Positions 17,022-26,421 are shown, numbered from the stretch's first letter. The stretch is 64,000 nucleotides of DNA from Anammoximicrobium sp964409865 (GCA_964409865.1 CAYPGE010000002.1:1-64000), one strand, 5' to 3'. Translations and numbers: made by a program. The notes: generated by a model from the letters alone, not told the origin.

Positions 17022-18125
17022 CTACTGGTTTTGAAATGGGTGTCTCAGAGGGGTGAAGGTAATGAAGCGATAGTTCGCCCGTTCCCAAAGGACGCCCGCG
17101 GTCTTATCCTTCAGCACCGTGAGGTCCGAGTAGGCGGCCGGTTCGTCGGCGATCAGTCGTTCGTCGGTGAACGTCTGCCCCTCGTCGTAGCTCAGGCGGA
17201 CTACCAGCGTGTTACGGCCGGGGCCCTTGGGTCCGGTCCAGATGATCCGGTTGCGGTCGTCGCCTGCCGATTGGAGCGTCAGGCGTTCGATGGCGCAGGC
17301 CACCGGCGTCACTGCTTCGCCCGGTCGTGGTTCGGACCACGTCTGCCCTCCGTCGCTGCTGGTGGTCAGCAAGCGGCGCTCGCCGCCGCTTTGGCGGATG
17401 TCCATCAGCAGCCGGCCGTCGGCCAACTCGACGATTTGATCCTCGTTGCCGCCTTGGTTGCCCGGTACCAGTTCACCGCGCTGCCAAGTCTGGCCGTGGT
17501 CGTCGCTAAAGATCGCGAAGACACCATAGGGCTTCACTTTCCATACCGGCGCCACCAGGCGGCCGCTCTTCGTCTGGATCGCCCCACCCGGCCCGACGAC
17601 GCTCGCCTGCCACGTGGGGTCGTCGTAATCGCGGGCGACCCTGGTCAGGTCGATGGGCTCCGACCACGTCAGGCCATGATCCACGCTGTAGCGGGCCAGG
17701 GTCTGCATGTCGTCCGTGCCGGCTCGCGACGTGGCCGTGCTCCGCTCCGGCTTCGAACGCAGATACAGGACCCACACCCGCCCCGTCTTCCGATCGACCA
17801 CGGTGGCGGGGTTCGCCGCCGACCAGAGTTCGCCAGGATCTTCGATGATCTTCATCGGCGACCAGGTCTGTCCGCCGTCGGTGCTCCGCTTCAGCACCAG
17901 GTCAATGTCCTGCTTGCCATAGCCCGGGTCGCTCCCGCCGTACTTGCGGGCCTCGGCAAAGGCCAGCAGCGAGCCGTCGGGGGCCGTCTCGATCGCCGGA
18001 ATACGGTAGATCTTGTAACCGTCCGCGCCCGAGGCGTACACATCGACGTGCTTGAGCGGCGACTCGGCCACCGCCACCCCCGTCACCACCAGCACCAGCA
18101 GAATTGCGAGCGAAGAACTTTTCAT
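17022..18125 (-). CDS. secreted exo-alpha-sialidase (BNR/Asp-box) family protein
   Basis: A 367-aa protein starting at the ATG at 18125 (CAAGGAGAAGGCC upstream); the signal peptide ends VAVAES. It shows the sialidase RIP motif in YKIYRIPAI and four Asp-box repeats (STDGGQTWS, FSDDHGQTW, SSDGGQTWS, SYDEGQTF), defining a six-bladed propeller. Known role: release of terminal sialic acid, or in environmental relatives hydrolysis of other acidic sugars. It fits a periplasmic or outer glycan-degradation repertoire with the neighbouring oxidoreductases and the sulfatase. Substrate specificity is not determinable. Confidence 0.85.
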   Translation of the reverse strand: MKSSSLAILLVLVVTGVAVAESPLKHVDVYASGADGYKIYRIPAIETAPDGSLLAFAEARKYGGSDPGYGKQDIDLVLKRSTDGGQTWSPMKIIEDPGELWSAANPATVVDRKTGRVWVLYLRSKPERSTATSRAGTDDMQTLARYSVDHGLTWSEPIDLTRVARDYDDPTWQASVVGPGGAIQTKSGRLVAPVWKVKPYGVFAIFSDDHGQTWQRGELVPGNQGGNEDQIVELADGRLLMDIRQSGGERRLLTTSSDGGQTWSEPRPGEAVTPVACAIERLTLQSAGDDRNRIIWTGPKGPGRNTLVVRLSYDEGQTFTDERLIADEPAAYSDLTVLKDKTAGVLWERANYRFITFTPLRHPFQNQ

Positions 18126-18183
18126 GGCCTTCTCCTTGGGAACAGATCTCTTCGTTGGGAGCATTGAGACTCTGAGTTTGTTT

Positions 18184-18283
18184 CGGATTGTGGATTTCGA
18201 ATCTCAGATCTGATATTTGAGATTTGATATTTCAGATTTCAGATTTCAGATTTGGGATTTGAGATTTGAGATTTCGAATTCGG
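18184..18283. repeat. A+T-rich tandem repeat region
   Basis: About 100 bp of irregular 7- to 8-base repeats of the type GATTTGA, GATTTCA and CAGATTT, unlike the GC-rich surroundings. It lies upstream of the sialidase gene (minus strand) and downstream of the Hsp70 gene. No CRISPR-like spacing and no open frame of interest. It could affect expression of the sialidase gene. Confidence 0.75.
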
Positions 18284-18303
18284 CTGCGGCGCCGCCGGCT
18301 GCG

Positions 18304-20082
18304 TCACGAAGGGGGCTTGGTTTCGGGTCCGTTGTTGTTGTCCAGCCCGCGCAGAAAAGCCGCGAGCGAGTCGTCCTGGGCCGCGGGCGCCGCCGTGCCG
18401 GCCGCGGGCAGGGGGCCGCGCTCGTTGGCTGCCGAGGCCGTGCCGTCCTGAGCGTCGTCTTCGAAGTCCAATTCGGCCAGTTGGGTTTCGTCCAAGTCGA
18501 TCGGTCCCTCATCGTCGGGGGCGGTGGGGGCAGGCAGCGTTTCCGGAAATGCGAGACCGGCTTGGATCTTCGCGGACCAGGTCGCGAACTCCTCGTCCGA
18601 CATGCCGGACGCTCGCTGCAAGGTCAGCTTCGCCTCGCGGCCTGCCGCCGGGAGCGTCGCCTGGACCGTCAAGCGTCCGTCCTGACCGTACAGAAATGTG
18701 ACCCGTACCGGCGTGCCTGCGGGCAGGTCCGGGGGCAAGTCTGCCACCGCCAGGCGGCCGATGTGCGTACAGCCTTCCCCCGTGTCCGTTCCGCCTTCGA
18801 CCACCGGGATTATTACGTCTTTTTGGCCGTCCTTCGACGTCTGGAACTTGCGCGTCACGGAGGCGGGCAGCGCTGTATTGCGAGGAATCATCACTTTGCG
18901 CCGCGTGAGGCGAGTTTCGGGATCGATGCCCAACACGCCCAGGGTGTGCGAGTTGACATTGCGAACGGAAAGGCCGCAGAGGGCTTCCGGCCCCTGGCGC
19001 AGGAGCGTTCCCGCGTAGATCGCCGCTCCGTGTGCGACCGCTTCGTCGGGCGACAGCGAACGGTCCGGCGACAGGCCGGACTCCTCGGCCAGCATCCGCT
19101 GGACCATCGGCATGCGGGTCGCGCCGCCGACCAGCAGCAACCGCGTCAAGTCGCTCCACGACACGCCTGCCTCCTTCAGCAGGCTGCGGCAGGTCAACCG
19201 CGTACGTTCGAGCAGATCGCCGGTCAACGATTCCAACTCATCGCGTGTCAGCCGGAGCCGCACTTGCCGGCCGGCGTGCGAGAACGGAATCAACGTTTCC
19301 GTGCGCGTGGTCAAGGACAGCCGGGCATCGCAAGCCACGTGCATCAGCCTTTCCCATTCGCCCGGTTGCTGGTGCAAATCGACGCCATGCTGCCTCAGAA
19401 ACGCCTCGGTCACGTGTCGGGCGATTCGCTCGTCCCAGTCGATGCCGCCCAGGTACACGTCGCCGGCGACGGCCACGGCCCGGAAGCCTCCGCCGTCGAT
19501 CTCCATCAAGGTCAGATCGAACGTGCCGCCGCCCAAATCGTAGACCAGCACTCGCTCGCGATCGCCACGGGCACCGTCTGCGCTGACGAAACCACGTTCC
19601 AGTCCGTACGCGATCGCCGCCGCCGTCGGTTCGTTGATGATGTCGATCACCTCCAGGCCGGCCAGTCGCCCGGCGTCCTGCGTAGCCTTGCGCCGCGGTT
19701 CGTTGAAATATGCAGGCACCGTGACCACGGCTTTGCTAACTTGGCCCAACTTCAGGCTGGCGTCGTGTTTGAGTTTTCCCAAAACGAGCGATTCGATCAC
19801 CTCCGGCGGAAACGCACACCCGCAGATCGACTTGCCGAACTGCCGCTGGCCGACCTCGCGTTTGGCGAACCGCGCCAGCCGCTCCGGCTCCAGTTCCGCC
19901 GCCCGCAACGCCTCACGACCCACGATCGGCGCCTGGCGGTCGAAGAACACCGCGCTGGGCGTGATCAAATCGCCTTCTTCGTTCGGCACGGTCCTCGGTC
20001 TTCCGTCGGCATCCAAATGCGCCAGCACGGAAAACGTGGTGCCCAGATCGATTCCCACGGCAGGGTCCAAGGAGCGGATCAT
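18304..20082 (-). CDS. Hsp70-family chaperone (DnaK/HscA-like)
   Basis: A 592-aa protein. The ATPase domain (about 1-375) has the phosphate-1 motif VGIDLGTTFSVLAHL, the connect-1 segment NEPTAAAIAYGLERGF, the phosphate-2 motif VYDLGGGTFDLTLMEI and the adenosine motif LLVGGATRMPMVQ. A substrate-binding beta domain follows (with HTLGVLGIDPETRLTRRKVMIPRN split over about 400-425). The C-terminal lid is short and acidic, so the protein is shorter than housekeeping DnaK (about 640 aa). No DnaJ or GrpE gene is adjacent. It is probably an accessory Hsp70 with a dedicated client rather than the main DnaK, which is inference. Confidence 0.9.
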   Translation of the reverse strand: MIRSLDPAVGIDLGTTFSVLAHLDADGRPRTVPNEEGDLITPSAVFFDRQAPIVGREALRAAELEPERLARFAKREVGQRQFGKSICGCAFPPEVIESLVLGKLKHDASLKLGQVSKAVVTVPAYFNEPRRKATQDAGRLAGLEVIDIINEPTAAAIAYGLERGFVSADGARGDRERVLVYDLGGGTFDLTLMEIDGGGFRAVAVAGDVYLGGIDWDERIARHVTEAFLRQHGVDLHQQPGEWERLMHVACDARLSLTTRTETLIPFSHAGRQVRLRLTRDELESLTGDLLERTRLTCRSLLKEAGVSWSDLTRLLLVGGATRMPMVQRMLAEESGLSPDRSLSPDEAVAHGAAIYAGTLLRQGPEALCGLSVRNVNSHTLGVLGIDPETRLTRRKVMIPRNTALPASVTRKFQTSKDGQKDVIIPVVEGGTDTGEGCTHIGRLAVADLPPDLPAGTPVRVTFLYGQDGRLTVQATLPAAGREAKLTLQRASGMSDEEFATWSAKIQAGLAFPETLPAPTAPDDEGPIDLDETQLAELDFEDDAQDGTASAANERGPLPAAGTAAPAAQDDSLAAFLRGLDNNNGPETKPPS

Positions 20083-20138
20083 GGATTGGCCTTACGGGTT
20101 GCAGGTTACGGGATACGGGTTGCGAGTCGCCCGCAACT

Positions 20139-20993
20139 CTACGACGGCTCGGCGGCGGCCGAGGCCGCGCCGGGCGTCTCTGTCCACGGGTTCTCCCAAT
20201 CGCCCCAGCCAGCCAGGTACTTGGCGTAAGCGGGACTCTGTTCAGCACGCTGCGCAATCCACTGTTTCGCGGCAGCGACCAGGTCTTGTTCTTGTTCCAG
20301 TGGCAGTCTGCCCAGCAGCACGGCCACGCGAAGAAAGACGAAATAGGTGTCCAGCACGTCGCAACGGCAGTAGTCGTTGATCTCGGCCAGACGCCCTTCG
20401 TTGTGCATGTCCTGGACCATGTATCCCTGCACGTCCATCTTGCCGGGCTTGCCCAGCAGGTTGGCAGCCAGATTCAAGCCGCCGTTAAACCGCGTGGCAC
20501 CGAAGTTGGTCAGCAGGTCATGTAGATCGAGGTGGGCCGCCGTGTTGTAACGGCTGCGGTGCTGCTCCCAGTTCTTGTCCTCGATATTGAACCAGGCGGG
20601 AACGCTGAGGCCGTAGCGGAAGGCGGCCAATTCCAGCAGCGGCAAGTCAAACGTGCGGCCGTTGAAGCTGACCAGCGTCGGATGCCGGTAGGCGTCCCAG
20701 CCGCGCCAGAAATGGGCGGTGATCACGTGCGATCGGAACTCCGGGTCATCCAAAGCCACGATGTCCAGCAGCGAATAGTCCGCTGCGACCTTCGCCACCA
20801 CCAGCGACACCGGTACCTGGTAGGTGTACGGAATAAAGTCGGTCCCGCTGGTTTCCAGGAGTTCCTTCCGGTACTTAGCCACCGCCTCCGCCGGCGACAA
20901 TCCTTGGCCCGGATATCGCACTCGCGAAATCAAGCCGCCGTCGGCTACGCTTTCGCTGTCAAAAACCAGAAACTTAATCGCCGTGTTTGCCAC
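20139..20993 (-). CDS. PolB-like 3'-5' exonuclease
   Basis: A 284-aa protein in the predicted PolB-like exonuclease family (DnaQ/RNase H fold). The start is the GTG at 20993, preceded by AAAGGGGACATCG; the much longer open frame upstream is antisense to pepT. Metal-binding motifs: Exo I FDSES (Asp12, Glu14), Exo II LVSFNGRTFDLPLLE, and Exo III-type NDYCRCDVLDTY. It lies 56 bp upstream of the Hsp70 gene on the same strand, so the two may be co-transcribed. A DNA-trimming or repair role is inferred from the family. Confidence 0.85.
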   Translation of the reverse strand: MANTAIKFLVFDSESVADGGLISRVRYPGQGLSPAEAVAKYRKELLETSGTDFIPYTYQVPVSLVVAKVAADYSLLDIVALDDPEFRSHVITAHFWRGWDAYRHPTLVSFNGRTFDLPLLELAAFRYGLSVPAWFNIEDKNWEQHRSRYNTAAHLDLHDLLTNFGATRFNGGLNLAANLLGKPGKMDVQGYMVQDMHNEGRLAEINDYCRCDVLDTYFVFLRVAVLLGRLPLEQEQDLVAAAKQWIAQRAEQSPAYAKYLAGWGDWENPWTETPGAASAAAEPS

Positions 20994-21152
20994 CGATGTC
21001 CCCTTTCCCTCTACCGCCAAGTTGTGGATGATCCCCAATATGGTACCAGAAAGCAATGGGCTGTGGCACGACCAGGAAGCCCGGCTTTTTCGGAACAGCC
21101 AAGCTGCCGATCTTGAATCGGAACCGGTCCTATTTTCGAGGAGGTGAGAACG

Positions 21153-22433
21153 ATGAATGCGGAACGCCTGCTGGCCGGATTCTTGCAGTACGTCCGGATG
21201 GACACGACCGCCAACGAAGCCACGGAGTCGTATCCGAGTTCCACCGGGCAGCGGGACTTGGGGGCGTTGCTCGTCCGCCAACTGGACGAGTTGGGACTGG
21301 CCGACGCTCACCAAGACGAACACGGTCTGGTCTGGGCCACGATTCCCGCGACGGTGGCCGGCGATGTTCCCGTCGTCGCCTTCAACGCTCACTTGGATAC
21401 TTCGCCCGAAACTTCCGGGGCGAATGTCAAGCCGCAAGTGATCCGCAATTACGGCGGCGGTGATATCGTCTTGCCGGGCGATCCGCAACAGGTGATTCGC
21501 GTCGCGGAGAACCCCGCTCTGCAGACGCTCCGCGGCGCGACCTTGATCACCGCCGACGGCACCACCTTGCTGGGCAGCGACGACAAGGCAGGCGTCGCCG
21601 TGATCATGGAGATGGCAGCCCATCTGATGGAACACTCCGGCATCCGCCACGGCCCGATTCGCGTTCTGTTCACTTGCGACGAGGAGATCGGACGCGGCGT
21701 GAAGCACGTCGATTTGGACAAACTGGGGGCCAGCGTTTGCTATACGCTCGACGGTTCGGGTGCCGGCGAGATCGACGTGGAAACCTTCTCGGCCGATCTG
21801 GCAATCGCGACCGTGCGCGGTGTGAACATCCACCCCTCGATCGCCAAAGGGCGGATGGTCAACGCGGTGCGAGCGATGAGCGAATTCGTCGCGCGCCTGC
21901 CGCAAGATCGCTTGTCGCCCGAGACCACCGACCAGCGCGACGGATTCATCCACCCGTATCACGTGACCGGCGGCGTCGGACAAGCCGCCGTCAAGCTCAT
22001 CCTGCGAGACTTCGACACCGCCCGGCTCGCCGAGCACGCCGACTTGCTGCGTGCGTCGGCACGTCAAGTCGAGGGCCTGTTTCCCGGTGTGAAGATCGAC
22101 GTCGAGGTGACGCGTCAGTACCGCAATATGGGTGAAGGATTGTCCCGCGAGCCGCGAGCGGTCGACTACGCGGAATTGGCTCACCGGCGGCTGGGTCGCA
22201 CCGCCAGGCGGACGATCGTTCGTGGCGGTACAGACGGGTCCCTGTTGACGGAGAAAGGACTGCCCACACCGAACCTGTCCACGGGTCAGCACAATCCCCA
22301 TTCGCGTCTGGAATGGGCCTGCCTGGACGAAATGGTCCAGGCCGCGGAAGTCCTCGTCGAACTGGTCCAGGTCTGGGCGGAACCTTTCCGATTTCGGAAT
22401 TCGGATTCGGTCCCGGTGCGGTCCGCGCGGTAG
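21153..22433 (+). CDS. pepT: peptidase T (tripeptide aminopeptidase, M20B)
   Basis: A 426-aa zinc aminopeptidase that removes the N-terminal residue of tripeptides in the cytoplasm. The ATG at 21153 follows a full GAGGAGGTGA site; a GTG nine bases earlier lies inside that site. Metal and active-site motifs: FNAHLDTSPE (His80, Asp82), LLGSDDKAGVAVI, CDEEIGRG and the C-terminal PNLSTGQHNPHSRLEW with the ligand His. The length is close to the usual 410 aa. The stop codon is the first three bases of an inverted-repeat element. Confidence 0.93.
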   Translation: MNAERLLAGFLQYVRMDTTANEATESYPSSTGQRDLGALLVRQLDELGLADAHQDEHGLVWATIPATVAGDVPVVAFNAHLDTSPETSGANVKPQVIRNYGGGDIVLPGDPQQVIRVAENPALQTLRGATLITADGTTLLGSDDKAGVAVIMEMAAHLMEHSGIRHGPIRVLFTCDEEIGRGVKHVDLDKLGASVCYTLDGSGAGEIDVETFSADLAIATVRGVNIHPSIAKGRMVNAVRAMSEFVARLPQDRLSPETTDQRDGFIHPYHVTGGVGQAAVKLILRDFDTARLAEHADLLRASARQVEGLFPGVKIDVEVTRQYRNMGEGLSREPRAVDYAELAHRRLGRTARRTIVRGGTDGSLLTEKGLPTPNLSTGQHNPHSRLEWACLDEMVQAAEVLVELVQVWAEPFRFRNSDSVPVRSAR

Positions 22434-22553
22434 CATGGCTCTCCGAGCCGTGCCCTGCGACTTCGATCAACGATAGCCGAAGTCGGCCCTACGCCAAGTC
22501 AAGGCGGCAAGAACCGACAGGACGAATTCTGCACGGCTCGGAGAGCCGTGCTA
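22431..22553. repeat. inverted-repeat element, family 3
   Basis: Arms 22431-22453 and 22531-22553 are reverse complements at 22 of 23 positions, and each arm is itself palindromic (GGCTC..GAGCC core). The 77-bp spacer holds another short inverted repeat (GACTTCG and CGAAGTC). The first arm starts with the TAG stop of pepT. A related unit lies at 15322-15343. Confidence 0.8.
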
Positions 22554-22691
22554 CGAGGACGAGACCCTGATTTGGCTTCACGGTCCGGCGGCGGCGCGGA
22601 ACGCCCCTGGGGTCGCACGAGGCATCGCATTTCAGTAGACTCGACTCCTGTGACCAAGATTGTAACTTGCCTACTGTGAGAGGACCCCGCC

Positions 22692-24569
22692 ATGTCGCGC
22701 CGTGCTGTGATCCTTTGCCTTGCTCTGATTCCCGCCCATCCTGTATGCGCCGGCCCGCCCCAGCCGATCGAGCGCAGCCAGCTCGGTCGCGGCGTGAAGC
22801 TGCGTATTCTCGTCGACAAGGTGATGCAGCCCACGGCGGGCTGGGTCACGCAGGAGTGGATGGTCAAGGCCACGGCCGAGGCAGGCTTCAATGTGTTTTC
22901 GCCTCGCAGTGGCCACGAGCGGCTCGACGAAGTGCGCCAAGTCGCCGCGTGGTGCAAGCAGTACGGCATTTACTACATGCCGTGGATGCGCGGGTCGTTG
23001 GGCGTTCCGGCCGGCGCGGCCGCCGACGGCAAGCGGATGGTCTGGGCCGGCGGCGGCGAGCAAGCGCTGTGGAGCCCCAATGCCGACGAGTTCTGGCAGT
23101 GGACGACGCGCTACATCGTCGAGTACGCCAAGATCAGCCGCGAAAACCCGCACCTGATGGGCGTGTTCCTGGACTACGAAAACTACTCGCCGGGCGGGCA
23201 GGGCAATCTGTACTCGCTCTCCTACGACGACGTGATCCTCGGCAAATTCGCCCAGGCGAAAGGGATCGACTTGCCGAAGCTGGCCCCTGCCGAGCGGAAG
23301 CCGTGGCTGGAGAAGGAGCGGCTGCACGACGAGTTTGCGAAATTCCAGGTCGAACACTGGCGCGGGCGGTGCCGGGAACTTCGAAAGGCGGTTGACGAAC
23401 ACGATCCTACCTTTCAATTCTGCATCTACCCCGCGCCGGGGACGCCGTTCATGGTCGAGGCCACCTATCCCGAATGGGCCACGCCAAAGGCCCCGCTGAT
23501 CCTGGCCGACCCCTGGGTGTACGGCAGGCCGTCGCAATTCATTCCGCAGAGAGAGGCCCTGCAACTGAATCGCGACAAACTGATTCAGGGGATGGAGATC
23601 CCGAAGAAGGCCAACATCCCGTTCATCTATGCCGGCGGCATCGACCCGGTGGTCCGCGGCGCCGACCCGGAGTTCTCGGGCAAGAACGCGGTCATGATCT
23701 CGGAAACCACCGGCGGCTATTGGATTTTCTACGAAGGCCCCACCTACACAAAGCAGGACCACGCCGATTACTGGAAGTGGTTTAGCTGGGCGAACCAGGC
23801 CATTGCGGCGGCCGACTGGCAGGCTTGGCGCGAGCCTCGCGAAACACCTGAAAACTGGGAACTCGCCGTGTTTCGCTCGGCCGAGCGGCCCGCACTGATC
23901 GCGCCAGAGAAGGCCGCCTCGACGGAGTATCCGACGGTGCGGGTTCGCCAAGAAAACCTCGTGCTGTTGGCCTGCAAGGCGGGCAAGCCGGTCGAGGTGG
24001 AACTGCACGCGGTGCGGATCGGCCAGAGCCCGCCGCTGTTGGTGTGGGAAATCCGCGACCCGGCGTTGGAGAAGATCGCATCACTCAAAACGCCGCAAGA
24101 GCAGGCGGCCACGGTGACGTTCACGCCGGACCGCGATGGACTGTATCTGTTGGGCGCCTCCGCTGGCGGCGCCGCTTGGCGCATTGCCCGTTCGAATGTG
24201 CCGGTGGGACTGTACGCCGGCCAACCGCTGCACATCATCTTCGGCGCCAAGCGGCTGTACTTCCATGTGCCCGCGGGACTCAAGGAATTCTCGCTCCGCG
24301 TCGCAGGCAGCGGCGGAGAGACGGTGCGGTTGAACGTCTTCGCACCCGACGGCCGGCAAGTCGCCACGGGACAAACGACGCAGCAGGGGCAGATCGACGT
24401 GAAGGTTCCTGTCGCCGACGCCGCCGACGCGGTCTGGTCGCTGGAACTGACGCGTGCGGACACCGGCGTGCTGGAAGACAGCACGATTCGGCTCGATCCC
24501 AAGCTCCCGCCGGTATTGTCGCTGGCACCCGAGGAAGTGTTCCGACAGGGCAAGCCCGGCGCGAAATGA
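22692..24569 (+). CDS. secreted putative glycoside hydrolase (TIM-barrel-like), function unknown
   Basis: A 625-aa protein with a signal peptide ending HPVCAG, started by an ATG after GAGAGGACCCC. Residues about 35-370 look like a beta/alpha barrel of the glycosidase type: AGFNVFSPRSGHERLDEVRQ, YGIYYMPWMRG, MGVFLDYENYS with paired acidic residues, FQFCIYPAPGTPF, and IPFIYAGGIDP. About 380-625 form one or two beta-sandwich modules. Catalytic acids and substrate are inferred, and I do not recognise a numbered GH family. It precedes a sulfatase gene, consistent with degradation of sulfated polysaccharide. Confidence 0.6.
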   Translation: MSRRAVILCLALIPAHPVCAGPPQPIERSQLGRGVKLRILVDKVMQPTAGWVTQEWMVKATAEAGFNVFSPRSGHERLDEVRQVAAWCKQYGIYYMPWMRGSLGVPAGAAADGKRMVWAGGGEQALWSPNADEFWQWTTRYIVEYAKISRENPHLMGVFLDYENYSPGGQGNLYSLSYDDVILGKFAQAKGIDLPKLAPAERKPWLEKERLHDEFAKFQVEHWRGRCRELRKAVDEHDPTFQFCIYPAPGTPFMVEATYPEWATPKAPLILADPWVYGRPSQFIPQREALQLNRDKLIQGMEIPKKANIPFIYAGGIDPVVRGADPEFSGKNAVMISETTGGYWIFYEGPTYTKQDHADYWKWFSWANQAIAAADWQAWREPRETPENWELAVFRSAERPALIAPEKAASTEYPTVRVRQENLVLLACKAGKPVEVELHAVRIGQSPPLLVWEIRDPALEKIASLKTPQEQAATVTFTPDRDGLYLLGASAGGAAWRIARSNVPVGLYAGQPLHIIFGAKRLYFHVPAGLKEFSLRVAGSGGETVRLNVFAPDGRQVATGQTTQQGQIDVKVPVADAADAVWSLELTRADTGVLEDSTIRLDPKLPPVLSLAPEEVFRQGKPGAK

Positions 24570-24631
24570 CCGCCGCTGGACCGCTTTCGCTTGCAGCCGG
24601 CCGTTCCGACGACGTGCTGGCAAAGACATGA

Positions 24632-24758
24632 GAGCAGAAAAACGGAAGAAGCTGACAGAAAGATAAGGTGACAGAAAAATGATCTCAGGAAAAGCACACC
24701 TTTTCCGCTCTTTATTTTTCTGTCACTCCATCTTTCTGTCAGTTTCTTGTTCCTGCTC
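24632..24758. repeat. long A-rich inverted repeat, family 4
   Basis: Arms 24632-24680 and 24714-24758 are complementary. The inner 29 bp match at 26 positions. Each arm contains two copies of TGACAGAAA(G/A)AT. The 33-bp loop includes AAAAG and CTTTT. It lies between two plus-strand genes, so it would form a long hairpin in a joint transcript. It looks like a miniature inverted-repeat element without coding capacity. Confidence 0.8.
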
Positions 24759-24820
24759 CTTGCGGCCCGATGTTTTTCTCCCGCCTCCATTTGCGCAGGT
24801 AATTCAGTCAGAGGAGTCGA

Positions 24821-26371
24821 ATGATGTTGCGGAATGCACTCAGCGTGTGGGCTGTCTTCCTTCTCAGTGCCGCCGCAGCGCCGGCGTCCGAACCATCGGG
24901 CACGCGGAACCTGCCGGCTGAGGAAGACGCGGTGCGGCCGCCCAATGTGCTGTTGATCGTCTCCGAAGACAATGGCCCGGAGTTGGACTGTTACGGCGAC
25001 CCGTACGCCCGCACGCCGAACCTGGACCGGTTGGCCCGCGAGGGCGTGCGGTTCGAGAATGCGTTCGTGCCGTATGCCATCTGCTCGCCCTCGCGGGCCG
25101 CATTTCTCACCGGCTTGTATCCGCATCAGAACGGCCAGATCGGGCTGGCCACGCACAAGTTCGCCATCTACCGGCCGGACACGCCCAACGTCGTGACGCT
25201 GCTGAAGTCCGCCGGGTACCACACCGGGCTGATCGGCAAGCTGCACGTGAACCCCGAGAGCGCGTTTCCGTTCGATTTCCGGGCGATTCCCGGCGCGAAC
25301 TTCAATCGCCAGATCGACGTGACAGACTACGTGGCCGCGGCAGCCCGGTTCTTCGCCGCGGCCGGCGACAAGCCGTTCTTCCTCTCCGTGAACTTTCCCG
25401 ACGCCCATCTGCCCTTCGTGCGGCAGGCCCACGGACGCCCGGCGAAACCGATCGAGGCCGACGCGGTCCAGCCCCTGCCGTGGGCGGGCGTTGATTCACC
25501 CCGGATCCGCCAGCAGGTTGCCGACTACTACAACTGCCTGGCACGGCTGGACGAAGGCGTCGGGCTGCTCTTGAGCCAGTTGGACAGGACCGGGCAGGCC
25601 CCCCGGACGATCGTCTTCTATCTCGGCGACCACGGGGCCCAGTTCCCGCGCGGGAAGGGGACGGTCTATGAAGGCGCCCTGCGCGTGCCGCTGATTGTCC
25701 GCTGGCCGGGCACGGCACGAGCTGGACACGCGCGCCAGGAACTTGTCTCTACGCTCGACATCCTTCCCACCGCGCTGGTGGCGGCGGGGATGCAATCCGC
25801 CGCCGCCTCGCTGCCGGGGCGGGCGCTGCAGCCGCTGTTGCGTGGAGTCTCCGCGGCGCCCTGGCGCGAGTACATCTTCGGCCTCACGACCGGCTCGTTT
25901 CCGGGAGCGTGTTTCGTGCAGCATTCGGTCCGTGACGCACGCTTCAAGTTGATTTCCAGCCCGCGGCCCGGAACCGAGAACCTGGACGCCGGCACGTACC
26001 TGGACCCGCACCATCCCAACTACGTCGTTTCCGGGGCGACGCTCGCCGAACAGGCCGCCGCGTCGCCGTTGGTCCGCAACGCCTTCGCCCGCTGGTCCCG
26101 CCCGCCGCGCTACGAGTTGTACGACCTGAGGAGCGACCCCGGCGAGTGGCACGACCTGGCCGGCGATCCGCAATACGGCTCCGTGAAGGCGCGGTTGATC
26201 GCCGCCCTCCACGACTGGCAAGTGCAAACGCGCGATCCGTTTTTGGATCAGGCGAACGTCGACGCCTACGTCGAGGAGCAACTGGCCAACCGCGACCTGG
26301 GCTACCGGAAGCGGGCCGAGTTCCGTTGGAAATACCTGGAGAACTTCCCGCGGTGGCGCGAAGGCCGATGA
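24821..26371 (+). CDS. secreted sulfatase (formylglycine-dependent)
   Basis: A 516-aa type I sulfatase. The start ATG follows AGAGGAGTCGA, and a second ATG directly follows. A signal peptide covers about 1-23. The active-site signature CSPSRAAFLTG begins at Cys88, which would be converted to formylglycine by a sulfatase-maturing enzyme not seen in the window. Metal and substrate residues are in NVLLIVSEDNGPELDCYG, IGKLHVNP, FPDAHLPF and YLGDHGAQFPRGKG. The C-terminal ELYDLRSDPGEWHDLA is typical. It hydrolyses sulfate esters of polysaccharides in the periplasm. Stop and downstream start lie close, suggesting an operon with the next gene. Confidence 0.95.
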   Translation: MMLRNALSVWAVFLLSAAAAPASEPSGTRNLPAEEDAVRPPNVLLIVSEDNGPELDCYGDPYARTPNLDRLAREGVRFENAFVPYAICSPSRAAFLTGLYPHQNGQIGLATHKFAIYRPDTPNVVTLLKSAGYHTGLIGKLHVNPESAFPFDFRAIPGANFNRQIDVTDYVAAAARFFAAAGDKPFFLSVNFPDAHLPFVRQAHGRPAKPIEADAVQPLPWAGVDSPRIRQQVADYYNCLARLDEGVGLLLSQLDRTGQAPRTIVFYLGDHGAQFPRGKGTVYEGALRVPLIVRWPGTARAGHARQELVSTLDILPTALVAAGMQSAAASLPGRALQPLLRGVSAAPWREYIFGLTTGSFPGACFVQHSVRDARFKLISSPRPGTENLDAGTYLDPHHPNYVVSGATLAEQAAASPLVRNAFARWSRPPRYELYDLRSDPGEWHDLAGDPQYGSVKARLIAALHDWQVQTRDPFLDQANVDAYVEEQLANRDLGYRKRAEFRWKYLENFPRWREGR

Positions 26372-26421
26372 GTCAGCCGCCGTACCGCAAAATGGCAAAG
26401 TGTTTTGGAAGGAGGCGTACG

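Noticed and set aside
18184..18283. Possible CRISPR array in the A+T-rich repeats
   Set aside because: Repeat units are only 7-8 bases, irregular, and have no spacers of constant length; no cas gene is nearby.
18217..20229. 670-codon open frame on the plus strand
   Set aside because: Antisense to the Hsp70 gene with intact ATPase motifs.
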